Assembly: GCF_000725545.1 (NCBI RefSeq)
Contig: NZ_JNZP01000004.1
Coordinates: 1 to 64,000, forward strand
DNA: 64,000 nt
DNA from: Streptomyces exfoliatus
Lineage (GTDB): Bacteria > Actinomycetota > Actinomycetes > Streptomycetales > Streptomycetaceae
Reading direction: 5' to 3'
Shown piece by piece: positions 54,685-63,982 of this stretch. A model generated the notes under the pieces. It had not been told where the DNA came from. It did not search any database and was given only the letters and a program-made list of their open reading frames with translations. The translations under genes were made by a program, and so were the position numbers. The first letter of the stretch is position 1. Each line of letters opens with the position of its first letter.

Positions 54685-55557
54685 TCACAGCCGTACCCCC
54701 GCCCGCTCGCGGACCACGATGCCGAGGAGCCGCTCGACACCGGCCCTGGTCTCGTCGTCGAGCGGGACGTAGGTGACGAGGTGCGGCCCGGGGGTCGGGC
54801 CGAGCCAGAGGTTGGTGTGCTCGAACCGGAGCAGGCCCACGTGGGCGTTGCGGACGACCTTGGTGCGCCCGCCGGGGGCGACCACGTCATGCCGGGCCCA
54901 GATCTCCCGGAACTCCGGCGAGGCCTCTTCGAGCCGCCGTACCAGCGCCTTCCAGGCGGGCTCCGCCAGGTGCTCGGCCATGGAGGCCCTGAGCTTCCCC
55001 GCGAGCAGGGGCAGGAGCTCCGGCAGATCGGTGGCCGCCGTCCGGAAGTCGTCGTTCGTGAAGGCCAGCCAGAGGGAGTTGCGGTCCTCGCGGGGCAGGG
55101 CGTCCAGGTCGCAGAAGAGCCGCCCGAAGGTCCGGTTGTGGGCGAGGAAGTCGAAGCGGCTGTTCTGGACGGCGGCGGGGACGGGCTCCAGCTGCTCCAG
55201 GAGCGCCCGCAGGGCCGGGGTCACGGCCGGGGAGACGGCGCCGGGGCGCGGGTCGGCCTGTCCCGCGAGGGCGAAGAGGTGGCTCCGCTCGGTCGGGTCG
55301 AGGAGCAGGGCGTCGGCGAGGGCGTCGAGGACCTGCGGGGAGACCTGGATGTCCCGGGCCTGTTCGAGCCAGGTGTACCAGGTGACGCCGACGGCGGAGA
55401 GCTGGGCGACCTCCTCGCGGCGCAGTCCGGGGGTGCGGCGGCGACGCCCTCTCGGCAGGCCGACCTGTTCGGGCGTGATGCGCTCGCGGCGGCTGCGGAG
55501 GAAGGCGGCGAGCTCGTGCCGCCGGGTGCCGGGGGCGGCCGTCGTCATCGTCGTCAC
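54685..55557 (-). CDS. XRE-type regulator with MmyB-like ligand domain
   Basis: A 290-residue regulator. The N-terminal helix-turn-helix contains the family mark TPGLRREEVAQLSAVGVTWY, then TWLEQARDIQVSPQVLDALA. The C-terminal MmyB-like PAS-type domain (RFDFLAHNRTFGRLFCD, and GLLRFEHTNLWLGP near the end) may bind a fatty acid-like ligand. It is divergent from the MFS gene with 79 bp between that carry two TGGTnGTACCA/CTGGTACCAG sites, presumably its operators. Confidence 0.9.
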   Translation of the reverse strand: MTTMTTAAPGTRRHELAAFLRSRRERITPEQVGLPRGRRRRTPGLRREEVAQLSAVGVTWYTWLEQARDIQVSPQVLDALADALLLDPTERSHLFALAGQADPRPGAVSPAVTPALRALLEQLEPVPAAVQNSRFDFLAHNRTFGRLFCDLDALPREDRNSLWLAFTNDDFRTAATDLPELLPLLAGKLRASMAEHLAEPAWKALVRRLEEASPEFREIWARHDVVAPGGRTKVVRNAHVGLLRFEHTNLWLGPTPGPHLVTYVPLDDETRAGVERLLGIVVRERAGVRL

Positions 55558-55597
55558 GTCTCCAGGGTGCCGGGGCCCTCAGGCCGTTGCCAGGTGG

Positions 55598-55631
55598 TGG
55601 TTGTACCAGGATAAAGACACTCTGGTACCAG
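55598..55631. promoter_or_regulatory. Operator-like repeats between MmyB regulator and MFS pump
   Basis: TGGTTGTACCA (55598-55608) and CTGGTACCAG (55622-55631, perfect palindrome) share the GTACCAG core, spaced about two helical turns. They lie in the 79-bp divergent promoter region, the expected place for autoregulation and pump control. Confidence 0.55.
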
Positions 55632-55636
55632 GCTGA

Positions 55637-57109
55637 GTGGCGGCGGATGGTCAGGGGGTGACCACGACTCCGACTCCCGCACCGCTTTCTCCGGCCCGCA
55701 CGACCGCCCTGGACGGCCACGTCACCACGCCCGCCCTCGGCCGGCTCGGTCTGTTCACCGTGCTCCTCGGCGCCTCGCTCCCCCTGATCGACTTCTCCGT
55801 CGTCAACGTCGCCCTGCCGTCCATCGACCACGACCTCGCCGCGGGACCGGCCCTGCTCGAACTCGTCGTCGCCGGGTACGGACTGTCGTACGCCGTGCTG
55901 CTCGTCCTCGGCGGGCGGCTGGGCGACCTCTTCGGCCGCCGCCGGCTCTTCCTCGCCGGCATGGCGGCCTTCGGCCTGACCTCCCTCGCCTGCGGTCTCG
56001 CGCCCGGCGCCTGGACCCTGGTCGGGGCGCGGGTGGCCCAGGGCGCCGCGGCGGCCCTGATGCTCCCGCAGGTCCTCGCGACCATCCACTCCTCGACGTC
56101 GGGCCCGCGGCGGGCGAGGGCGCTCAGTCTGTACGGGGCGACCGTGGGCCTCTCGATGATGGTGGGCCAGATCCTGGGCGGGGTGCTCGTCGCCGCCGAT
56201 CTCGCGGGCTCCGGCTGGCGGGCGGTGTTCCTGGTGAACGTGCCGGTGACGGTGGCGGGCCTGGTCCTCGCCCTGCGCACCGTCCCGGAGACCCGGTCCG
56301 AGCGCCCGGCCCCCGTGGACGTGCCGGGCACCCTGCTGCTCGGCGCCGCGCTGCTCACCCTGCTCGCCCCGCTGACGGAGGGCAGGGCGGCCGGCTGGCC
56401 GCTGTGGACCTGGATCGCCCTGGCCGTGTTCCCGGTCGCCGTGTGGGCGTTCTGGCGGGTGGAGCTGCGGGCGGACCGCGCGGGGCGTACTCCCCTGGTC
56501 CCCCCGAGCCTGCTCGGCCTGGTCCCGCTGCGGCGCGGGCTCGTGCTGATCCTGCCGCTCTCGATGGGCTTCGGCGGCTTCGTGTTCGTGATCGCGGTGG
56601 CGCTCCAGCAGGGCCTGGGGCTCGGCGCGGTGGTCTCGGGCCTGGCGCTCGCCCCGATGGCGGTGGCGTTCTTCGCGGCCTCGCTCGCGGGTCCCCGGCT
56701 CGTACGGCGGTGGGGTACGCGGGTGGTGACGGCGGGCGGCGTGGTGCAGGCCCTCGGCATCGGACTGCTCGCCGTGACCGTCTGGCGCGCCTGGCCGGAC
56801 CTCTCGGTCTGGCTGCTGCTGCCGGGGATGGCCGTCGCGGGGCTCGGCCAGGGCCTCCAGCTGCCGGTGCTCTTCCGAGTGGTGCTCTCCGAGGTCCCGC
56901 CGGAGCGGTCGGGCGTGGGCAGCGGCGTCCTGGTGACGACCCAGCAGTCCGCCCTGGCCCTCGGCGTCGCGACGCTCGGCTCGCTGTTCCTGAGCCTGGC
57001 ATCGTCCGTCGGCTCGGGCACGGCCCTGACGGTGACGCTCCTGGTCCAGTTGGCGCTTGTCCTGCTCACGGCGGCGCTGTCGCTGCGGCTGCCGAGGACG
57101 GTGGGGTAG
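55637..57109 (+). CDS. MFS transporter, DHA2 drug efflux type
   Basis: A 490-residue, 14-helix drug:H+ antiporter. Motifs are LIDFSVVNVALPSIDHDL (typical first helix), GGRLGDLFGRRRLFLAGM (loop 2), ARALSLYGATVGLSMMVGQI and LGGVLVA. The start is GTG 55637 or GTG 55658 (VTTTPTPAP); neither has a strong RBS. It is divergent from and probably controlled by the MmyB-like regulator. Confidence 0.9.
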   Translation: MAADGQGVTTTPTPAPLSPARTTALDGHVTTPALGRLGLFTVLLGASLPLIDFSVVNVALPSIDHDLAAGPALLELVVAGYGLSYAVLLVLGGRLGDLFGRRRLFLAGMAAFGLTSLACGLAPGAWTLVGARVAQGAAAALMLPQVLATIHSSTSGPRRARALSLYGATVGLSMMVGQILGGVLVAADLAGSGWRAVFLVNVPVTVAGLVLALRTVPETRSERPAPVDVPGTLLLGAALLTLLAPLTEGRAAGWPLWTWIALAVFPVAVWAFWRVELRADRAGRTPLVPPSLLGLVPLRRGLVLILPLSMGFGGFVFVIAVALQQGLGLGAVVSGLALAPMAVAFFAASLAGPRLVRRWGTRVVTAGGVVQALGIGLLAVTVWRAWPDLSVWLLLPGMAVAGLGQGLQLPVLFRVVLSEVPPERSGVGSGVLVTTQQSALALGVATLGSLFLSLASSVGSGTALTVTLLVQLALVLLTAALSLRLPRTVG

Positions 57110-57114
57110 CGGAC

Positions 57115-57159
57115 ACGACGGAGGGCCCGGGGCGGCGCGCGCCCCGGGCCCTCCGTCGT
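57115..57159. terminator. 20-bp perfect hairpin, bidirectional terminator
   Basis: A 20-base arm (57115-57134, starting ACGACGGAGGG) is exactly complementary to 57140-57159 around a five-base loop. It lies between the convergent MFS and DUF6243 genes, six and eleven bases from their stops. The most stable hairpin I saw in the window. Confidence 0.85.
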
Positions 57160-57169
57160 ACAGGTGAAG

Positions 57170-57385
57170 CTACTTCTGAGCGGCCTCGCCGGTCCCGGCG
57201 TTCTCGACGTTCTCGGCGTTCTCGGTGCCCTGAGCGCGTTCGCGCATCTTCTTCAGGAGCTCCTGCTTCTGCTCGTCGGCCGTGCGACGGGCGGCACCGG
57301 CGCTCTGGACGCCGCCGTGCTGTTCGTCGCGGGACAGCTTCTTGCGCTGTCCGCCGACGCCGAGGAGGTTGTTGCGCTTGGCCAT
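57170..57385 (-). CDS. DUF6243 family small basic protein
   Basis: A 71-residue hydrophilic protein starting MAKRNNLLGVGGQRKKLSRD, a sequence typical of Streptomyces DUF6243. The middle is helical and charged (DEQKQELLKKMRERAQG), and the tail is acidic with Glu/Asn-rich TENAENVENAG. The function is unknown; the shape suggests a nucleic-acid- or ribosome-associated protein. Confidence 0.8.
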   Translation of the reverse strand: MAKRNNLLGVGGQRKKLSRDEQHGGVQSAGAARRTADEQKQELLKKMRERAQGTENAENVENAGTGEAAQK

Positions 57386-57551
57386 GGGGGTTCTCCCGTG
57401 CAGTGAGGTGGGCGGTGGTCGAGCTCGATCAGCTGGGCTGGGCGCTCACTCGTAGATCTGGAAGAACGAAGACATGTCGGTGACGGTACCTCGGCCGCGG
57501 GAGGCCGAGCACCACATTTCCCGGCCACCCCCACCCCCCACCCCTCACGGA

Positions 57552-57575
57552 ATGACAAATATTGAAATCTGTCAT
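57552..57575. promoter_or_regulatory. Operator-like ATGACA-N12-TGTCAT before aldo/keto reductase gene
   Basis: ATGACA (57552-57557) and TGTCAT (57570-57575) are complementary arms around an A/T-rich centre, 22 bp before the ATG 57597. CTGTCATT recurs at 58666-58673 just ahead of the TetR gene, suggesting that both are bound by that TetR protein. Confidence 0.5.
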
Positions 57576-57596
57576 CGGTCATGTCACTCTTGAGCC

Positions 57597-58631
57597 ATGA
57601 CCCACACCCCGCGCATTCCCACCCGCCCCCTCGGCACCACCGGCCCCCGCGTCTCCGCCCTCGGCCTCGGCTGCATGGGCATGTCCGCGCTGTACGGCGA
57701 GAGCGACCGCGCCGAGTCGATCGCGACCCTCCACGCCGCCCTGGACGCGGGCGTCACCCTGCTCGACACGGGCGACTTCTACGGCATGGGCCACAACGAG
57801 CTGCTGATCGCCGAGGCGCTCCGCACCGCGCCCGCCGCCGCCCGCGAGCAGGCGCTGACCAGCGTCAAGTTCGGTGCGCTTCGCACGGTCGAGGGCGGGT
57901 TCACCGGCTACGACGGCCGCCCGGCCGCCGTGAAGAACTTCGCGGCGTACTCGCTCCAGCGGCTCGGCACCGACCACATCGACATCTACCGGATCGCCCG
58001 CGTCGACCCCGACGTGCCGATCGAGGAGACCGTCGGCGCCATCGCCGAGCTGGTCGAGGCGGGCCACGTACGGCACATCGGCCTCTCCGAGGTCGGCGCG
58101 GACACCCTGCGCCGGGCGGCGGCCGTGGCCCCGATCGCGGACCTCCAGATCGAGTACTCGCTGATCTCCCGGTCCATCGAGGAGAAGATCCTCCCGGCCG
58201 CGCGCGAGCTCGGCATCGGGATCACGGCGTACGGAGTCCTGTCCCGCGGTCTGATCAGCGGTCACTTCACCCGGGACCGGGAGCTGGCACCCGGCGACTT
58301 CCGCGGCATGAGCCCGCGCTTCCAGGGCGAGAACCTCCAGCGGAACCTGGACCTGGTGGACCGGCTGCGGGCGCTCGCCGACGCGAAGGGCGTCTCGGTG
58401 GCGCAGACCGCCGTCGCCTGGGTCCTCGCGCAGGCGGGACGGCAGGGCGTGGACATCGTCCCGCTGGTCGGCGCCCGGCGCAGGGACCGGCTCGCGGAGG
58501 CGCTCGGCGCCCTCGACGTCACGCTCGACGCCGCCGACCTGGCCGCGATCGAGGAGGCCGTCCCGGCCGGCGCGGCGGCCGGCGAGCGCTACCCGGCGGC
58601 GCAGATGGCACACCTGGACAGCGAGCACTGA
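57597..58631 (+). CDS. Aldo/keto reductase
   Basis: A 344-residue NADPH-dependent reductase of the AKR superfamily (AKR11/13-like). Catalytic motifs are LDTGDFYGMGHNELLIAEAL (Asp, Tyr), LTSVKFGAL (Lys), and IDIYRIARVDPDVPIEETVG where the usual His of the tetrad is Arg (YRIAR). The C-terminus has the coenzyme site PLVGARRRDRLAEAL. It is 44 bp upstream of a TetR gene and probably regulated by it. Confidence 0.9.
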   Translation: MTHTPRIPTRPLGTTGPRVSALGLGCMGMSALYGESDRAESIATLHAALDAGVTLLDTGDFYGMGHNELLIAEALRTAPAAAREQALTSVKFGALRTVEGGFTGYDGRPAAVKNFAAYSLQRLGTDHIDIYRIARVDPDVPIEETVGAIAELVEAGHVRHIGLSEVGADTLRRAAAVAPIADLQIEYSLISRSIEEKILPAARELGIGITAYGVLSRGLISGHFTRDRELAPGDFRGMSPRFQGENLQRNLDLVDRLRALADAKGVSVAQTAVAWVLAQAGRQGVDIVPLVGARRRDRLAEALGALDVTLDAADLAAIEEAVPAGAAAGERYPAAQMAHLDSEH

Positions 58632-58675
58632 CCGGCCGCCGCCAGGCCTCCACGGCTAACAAGTACTGTCATTCC

Positions 58676-59266
58676 ATGGCCGCCACCGAGACCCTGACCG
58701 CAGAGCGCATCCTCGAAGCAACCGAGGAGGTGCTGCGTCGTTACGGCCCGGCGAAGGCGACCGTCGTGGACGTGGCCCGGGTGCTCGGCGTCAGCCACGG
58801 CAGCGTCTACCGCCACTTCCGTACGAAGGCGGCGCTGCGCGAGGCGGTCACGGAGCGGTGGCTGGAGCGGACGGTCGTGGAGCTCCGCCCGTACGCGGAG
58901 GAGCCGGGTCCCGCCGCCGAGCGGCTCACCGGCTGGCTGACCGCCCTCTTCGGGCTCAAGCGCCACAAGGCGGGCGGCGACCCGGAGCTGATGGCCACCT
59001 TCCAGGTCCTCATCGGCGAGAACAGCGCGGTGGTCGACCGGCACGTGGACCATCTCGTGGGCCAGATCGCCCGGATCGTCGAGGACGGGCACCGGGAGGG
59101 CGTGTTCGCCGCCCCGGAGCGGGACTTCGCGACGACGGCCCGCGCGGTCTTCGACGCCACGGACCGCTTCCACGACCCGGCGCACGCCGGCGACTGGTCC
59201 GCCCCGGACATCGGGGACGCGTTCGCGGCGGTCGTCTCCCTGGTGCAGCGCGCGCTGCGGCCCTGA
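58676..59266 (+). CDS. TetR family transcriptional regulator
   Basis: A 196-residue repressor. The HTH is LTAERILEATEEVLRRYGPA, VVDVARVLGVSHGSVYRHF and RTKAALREAVTERWLE. The C-terminal domain resembles YbjK-type TetR proteins. ATG 58676 is the first in-frame start after the aldo/keto reductase stop. It probably controls that reductase via the TGTCAT-type site at 57552. Confidence 0.92.
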   Translation: MAATETLTAERILEATEEVLRRYGPAKATVVDVARVLGVSHGSVYRHFRTKAALREAVTERWLERTVVELRPYAEEPGPAAERLTGWLTALFGLKRHKAGGDPELMATFQVLIGENSAVVDRHVDHLVGQIARIVEDGHREGVFAAPERDFATTARAVFDATDRFHDPAHAGDWSAPDIGDAFAAVVSLVQRALRP

Positions 59267-59278
59267 CCTCGTACGGGA

Positions 59279-59310
59279 AAGCCCCCGGCTCCGAAAGGAA
59301 CCGGGGGCTT
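59279..59310. terminator. Hairpin between convergent TetR and glyS genes
   Basis: AAGCCCCCGG (59279-59288) pairs with CCGGGGGCTT (59301-59310), with further partial pairing in the loop. It lies 12 bp after the TetR stop and can serve both directions. Confidence 0.75.
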
Positions 59311-59321
59311 CGCCGTACGCG

Positions 59322-59347
59322 CGAACGGACTCAGCGCACGAACGGAC

Positions 59348-59352
<5 letters not shown>
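59322..59352. repeat. Short direct repeat over the glyS stop
   Basis: CGAACGGACTCAGC occurs at 59322-59335 and 59339-59352. The second copy contains the glyS stop codon (TGA on the minus strand). Probably a local duplication without function. Confidence 0.6.
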
Positions 59353-60730
<1,378 letters not shown>

Positions 60731-60796
60731 GGTGCTCTCTTCATTACGACGACGAAGTGCGAATGCCACAGGTTACCGGCGCCCGCGGGGCCGGAA

Positions 60797-61172
60797 TCAA
60801 ATCGGTTCGACCTCGTCCATCGGGAAGTGGAGGGCGGCCGGTACGCGGCTGTCGACGGCGCTGACCAGGTCGCGCCCCGACTTGTACCAGTCTGCCGCGA
60901 ATTCGATACAGGCGCCGTTCTCCCCGAAGAGCCGCCGCGCCCCGGAGGGAAGGATCCCGAGCCCCACGACTCGATGCCAGCGCACCCCGTGCGCGTGGCC
61001 CTCGGTCCAGTGCATCAGAGAGGGGTACGCGGCGAGGGCGGCGTGGACGACGCCGGGGCCGAACGGCGCGAGCCACGGCGTCGGCGCGGGTGAAGCGTTT
61101 CGCGGCCCAGGCGCGGAGGCCGTCCCCACCCACGGCTCCGAGGGCGGGGGAGCCCCAGTCGATGCCCGGCAC
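60797..61172 (-). pseudogene. Conserved hypothetical protein with apparent frameshift near 61090
   Basis: The front part reads VPGIDWGSPALGAVGGDGLR, AWAAKRFTRADA from GTG 61172. One frame over it continues WLAPFGPGVVHAALAAYPSL, MHWTEGHAHGVRWHRVVGLG, ARRLFGENGACIEFAADWYK and SAVDSRVPAALHFPMDEV to a stop at 60797. The two parts join near 61090 by a one-base slip. The combined product of about 124 residues is soluble, with several His and Trp. I do not recognise a family name. It ends 66 bp before the glyS start. Confidence 0.5.
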
Positions 61173-61214
61173 AGTGGGCCCGCACTGTAGTGCGGCGGAA
61201 CACACGTCCGACAA

Positions 61215-61252
61215 TTGACAATCGTTTCCAGTTTTGTTGAAAATGAGTGTCA
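61215..61252 (+). promoter_or_regulatory. znuA promoter with two Zur-like boxes, probably leaderless
   Basis: TTGACA (61215-61220) and TGAAAA (61238-61243) form a promoter with 17-bp spacing, placing the start of transcription at about the ATG 61252. TGACAATCGTTTCCA (61216-61230; complement TGGAAACGATTGTCA) and TGAAAATGAGTGTCA (61238-61252) both resemble the Streptomyces Zur box TGAAAATGATTTTCA. They cover the -35 and -10, so zinc-loaded Zur would block transcription. Confidence 0.7.
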
Positions 61253-62277
61253 TGAACGTACGTCGCCTGATACCCAGCACCGCCCTCGCCGGAGCCGTCA
61301 CGCTCGGCCTCGTCTCCCTCTCCGCCTGCGGAACCTCCGACGCGGCGGGCAAGGACAGCGGCGGCAAGCTGGACGTGGTGGCCTCCTTCTACCCCATGCA
61401 GTACCTGGCCGAGCAGATAGGCGGCGACCACGTCGCCGTCGACACGCTCACCAAGCCCGGCGTCGAACCCCACGACCTGGAGCTCAAGCCGAAGCAGATC
61501 GGCGAGCTCGGCGAGGCCGACGTCATCCTCTACCTCAAGGGCATCCAGCCCGCCGTCGACGAGGCCATCGCCCAGGCCGGCGTCAAGAACACCGTCGACG
61601 CCGTCACCCTCACGAAGCTCGAAGCCCACGGCACCGGGACCGGCGGCCACGAGGGCGAGGCGGGCCACGAGGGCGAGACCGCCGAGGAGCACGCCGAGCA
61701 CGCCGGCGAGGGCCACGCGGAAGAGGAGGCGGGCCACGACCACGGCTCCGAGGCCGGCGCCGACCCGCACGTCTGGCTCGACCCCGTGAAGTACGCCGAG
61801 GTCGCCAAGGGTGTCGGCACCGCCCTGGAGAAGGCCGACCCGGACCACGCCGCCGACTACAAGAAGAACACCGACGCGCTGGTCAAGAAGCTCGGCGACC
61901 TGAACACCGAGTTCACGAACGGTCTGAAGAACACCACGACGAAGACCTTCATCACCACCCACTCCGCCTTCGGCTACCTCGCCGAGCGGTACGGCCTGGA
62001 CCAGGAGGGCATCTCCGGCATGGACCCCGAGTCCGAGCCGAGCCCCGCCCGGATCAAGGAACTCCAGGACAAGGCGAAGAAGGAGAAGGTCACCACCGTC
62101 TTCTTCGAGACCCTCGCCAGCGACAAGACCGCCAAGACCCTCGCCTCGGACACCGGTCTCAAGACCGACGTGCTCGACCCGCTCGAGGGAATCACGGACA
62201 CGTCCCAGGGCGATGACTACATCGAGGTCATGCAGTCCAACCTCGCCGCGCTGAAGAAGGCCCTCGGCGCCAAGTGA
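61252..62277 (+). CDS. znuA: Zinc ABC transporter substrate-binding lipoprotein
   Basis: A 341-residue lipoprotein with lipobox LVSLSAC (Cys26), so it is membrane-tethered on the outside. The ZnuA fold is evident: VVASFYPMQYLAEQIGGDHV, the zinc ligand region GVEPHDLELKP (H74), DPHVWLDPVKYAEV (H173) and FITTHSAFGYLAERYG. Between residues 126 and 164 lies the His/Glu-rich loop typical of zinc-specific members. ATG 61252 is preferred because the promoter predicts transcription from there. Alternative in-frame ATGs lie 9 and 18 bases upstream. Confidence 0.94.
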   Translation: MNVRRLIPSTALAGAVTLGLVSLSACGTSDAAGKDSGGKLDVVASFYPMQYLAEQIGGDHVAVDTLTKPGVEPHDLELKPKQIGELGEADVILYLKGIQPAVDEAIAQAGVKNTVDAVTLTKLEAHGTGTGGHEGEAGHEGETAEEHAEHAGEGHAEEEAGHDHGSEAGADPHVWLDPVKYAEVAKGVGTALEKADPDHAADYKKNTDALVKKLGDLNTEFTNGLKNTTTKTFITTHSAFGYLAERYGLDQEGISGMDPESEPSPARIKELQDKAKKEKVTTVFFETLASDKTAKTLASDTGLKTDVLDPLEGITDTSQGDDYIEVMQSNLAALKKALGAK

Positions 62278-62306
62278 CCGCAGCACCACAGCAGGAGGTA
62301 CGAGCC

Positions 62307-63080
62307 ATGGCAGCGCCGGAACCAGCCCCCGTCATATCCGTCCGCGGAGCCACGGCGGCCCTCGGCGCCCGGCCCGTCCTCCGGGGCGTCGACCTCACCG
62401 TCCACCACGGTGAGGTCGTCGCCCTGCTCGGCGCCAACGGCTCCGGCAAGTCCACCGCCGTCCGCTCCGTCATAGGCCAGGTGCCGCTGACCGGCGGCCG
62501 GATCGAGCTGTTCGGCACGGAGCAGAAGCGGTTCCGCGACTGGGCCCGCGTCGGCTACGTACCGCAGCGCACGACCGCGGCCAGCGGTGTCCCCGCCACG
62601 GTCCGCGAGGTCGTCTCAGCGGGCCGGCTCGCGCGCCGCAGGTTCGGCTGGACGACGAAGGAGGACCGGGCCGCCGTCGAGCGGGCCATGGAGCTCGTCG
62701 GCCTCGCCGACCGCGCCAAGGACTCCGTCACCGCCCTCTCCGGCGGCCAGCACCAGCGGGTCCTGATCGCCCGCGCGCTCGCCTCCGAGCCCGACCTGCT
62801 GATCATGGACGAGCCGATGGCCGGCGTGGACCTCGGAAGCCAGGAGATCCTCGCGGCGACCCTGCGCGAGCAGGTCGCCGAGGGCACCTCCGTCCTCCTC
62901 GTCCTGCACGAGCTGGGCGCCCTCGAACCGCTCATCGACCGCGCGGTCGTGCTCCGCGACGGCTGTGTCGTCCACGACGGCCCACCGCCCGAGGCGCTCG
63001 GCCAGCACGCCCTGCCGGGCCACGACCACGTCCACCCCCACGCGGCCGACGAGCCGCTCCGCACGGGACTGCTGACCTGA
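62307..63080 (+). CDS. znuC: Zinc ABC transporter ATP-binding protein
   Basis: A 257-residue ATPase. Walker A is LLGANGSGKSTAV, the signature LSGGQHQRVLIARAL, Walker B LLIMDEPMAGVD, and the switch His is in VLLVLHELGAL. ATG 62307 is chosen because AGGAGGT sits seven bases upstream. A GTG at 62274 overlapping the znuA stop (GTGA) is an alternative. It powers zinc import with ZnuA and ZnuB. Confidence 0.94.
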   Translation: MAAPEPAPVISVRGATAALGARPVLRGVDLTVHHGEVVALLGANGSGKSTAVRSVIGQVPLTGGRIELFGTEQKRFRDWARVGYVPQRTTAASGVPATVREVVSAGRLARRRFGWTTKEDRAAVERAMELVGLADRAKDSVTALSGGQHQRVLIARALASEPDLLIMDEPMAGVDLGSQEILAATLREQVAEGTSVLLVLHELGALEPLIDRAVVLRDGCVVHDGPPPEALGQHALPGHDHVHPHAADEPLRTGLLT

Positions 63081-63082
63081 CC

Positions 63083-63982
63083 ATGGACTTCCTCGAACCT
63101 GCCTTCATGCAGCGGGCGCTCCTCGCGGCCGTCCTCGTCGGCATCACCGCCCCCGCCGTCGGCATCTACCTCGTCCAGCGCCGCCAGGCCCTGATGGGCG
63201 ACGGCATCGGCCACGTCGCCATGACCGGTGTCGGCCTCGGCTTCCTGCTGAACTCCAACCCGGTCTGGATGGCGACCCTCGTCGCCGTCGCGGGCTCCGT
63301 CGCGATGGAACTGATCCGGGCGTACGGGAAGACCCGCGGCGACCTCGCGCTCGCCCTGCTCTTCTACGGCGGCATGGCCGGCGGCGTCCTGCTGATCAAC
63401 CTGTCGCCGACCGGCTCCAACGCCAACCTGACCTCGTACCTCTTCGGCTCGCTCTCCACGGTCTCCACCGAGGACGTGACCGCGATCAGCATCCTGGCCG
63501 CCTTCGTGGTCCTGGTCACCGTCGGCCTGCGCCGGCAGCTCTTCGCGATCAGCCAGGACGAGGAGTTCGCCCGGGTCACCGGCCTGCCGGTGCGCGCCCT
63601 GAACCTGCTGATCGCGGTCACGGCCGCGGTGACGGTCACGGTCGCGATGCGGGTCGTGGGCCTGCTGCTGGTCAGCGCGCTCATGGTGGTTCCGGTGGCG
63701 GCGGCCCAGCAGCTGTCGAAGTCGTTCCGGGCGACCTTCGTCCTCGCGGTGGCGACCGGCGTCACGGTCACCCTGGCGGGCACGGTCACCTCGTACTACC
63801 AGGACGTCCCGCCCGGCGCGACGATCGTCCTGTACGCGATCGGGATCTTCGTCGTCCTGACCCTGCTCGCCGCCCCGCTCGCCCGGCGGCGGGCCCGGGC
63901 CGCGGAGCAGGCCGCGGCGGACTGCGACGCCCGCTGCGTGCCCACCACCCGGCAGCCGAAGGACGACGTGAAGGTGCTCTGA
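63083..63982 (+). CDS. znuB: Zinc ABC transporter permease
   Basis: A 299-residue ABC-3 family permease with about eight membrane helices. It has LVQRRQALMGDGIGHVAMTG and VGLGFLLNSNP near the front, and VGLLLVSALMVVPVAAAQQL as the family's ATPase-contact segment. It starts two bases after the znuC stop, so the three genes form one operon. A Cys-containing tail (ADCDARCVP) may bind metal. In S. coelicolor zur follows next, beyond this window. Confidence 0.95.
   Translation: MDFLEPAFMQRALLAAVLVGITAPAVGIYLVQRRQALMGDGIGHVAMTGVGLGFLLNSNPVWMATLVAVAGSVAMELIRAYGKTRGDLALALLFYGGMAGGVLLINLSPTGSNANLTSYLFGSLSTVSTEDVTAISILAAFVVLVTVGLRRQLFAISQDEEFARVTGLPVRALNLLIAVTAAVTVTVAMRVVGLLLVSALMVVPVAAAQQLSKSFRATFVLAVATGVTVTLAGTVTSYYQDVPPGATIVLYAIGIFVVLTLLAAPLARRRARAAEQAAADCDARCVPTTRQPKDDVKVL

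Noticed and set aside
60731..60796. T-box leader for glyS
   Set aside because: The space upstream of glyS is only 66 bases and contains no T-box consensus.
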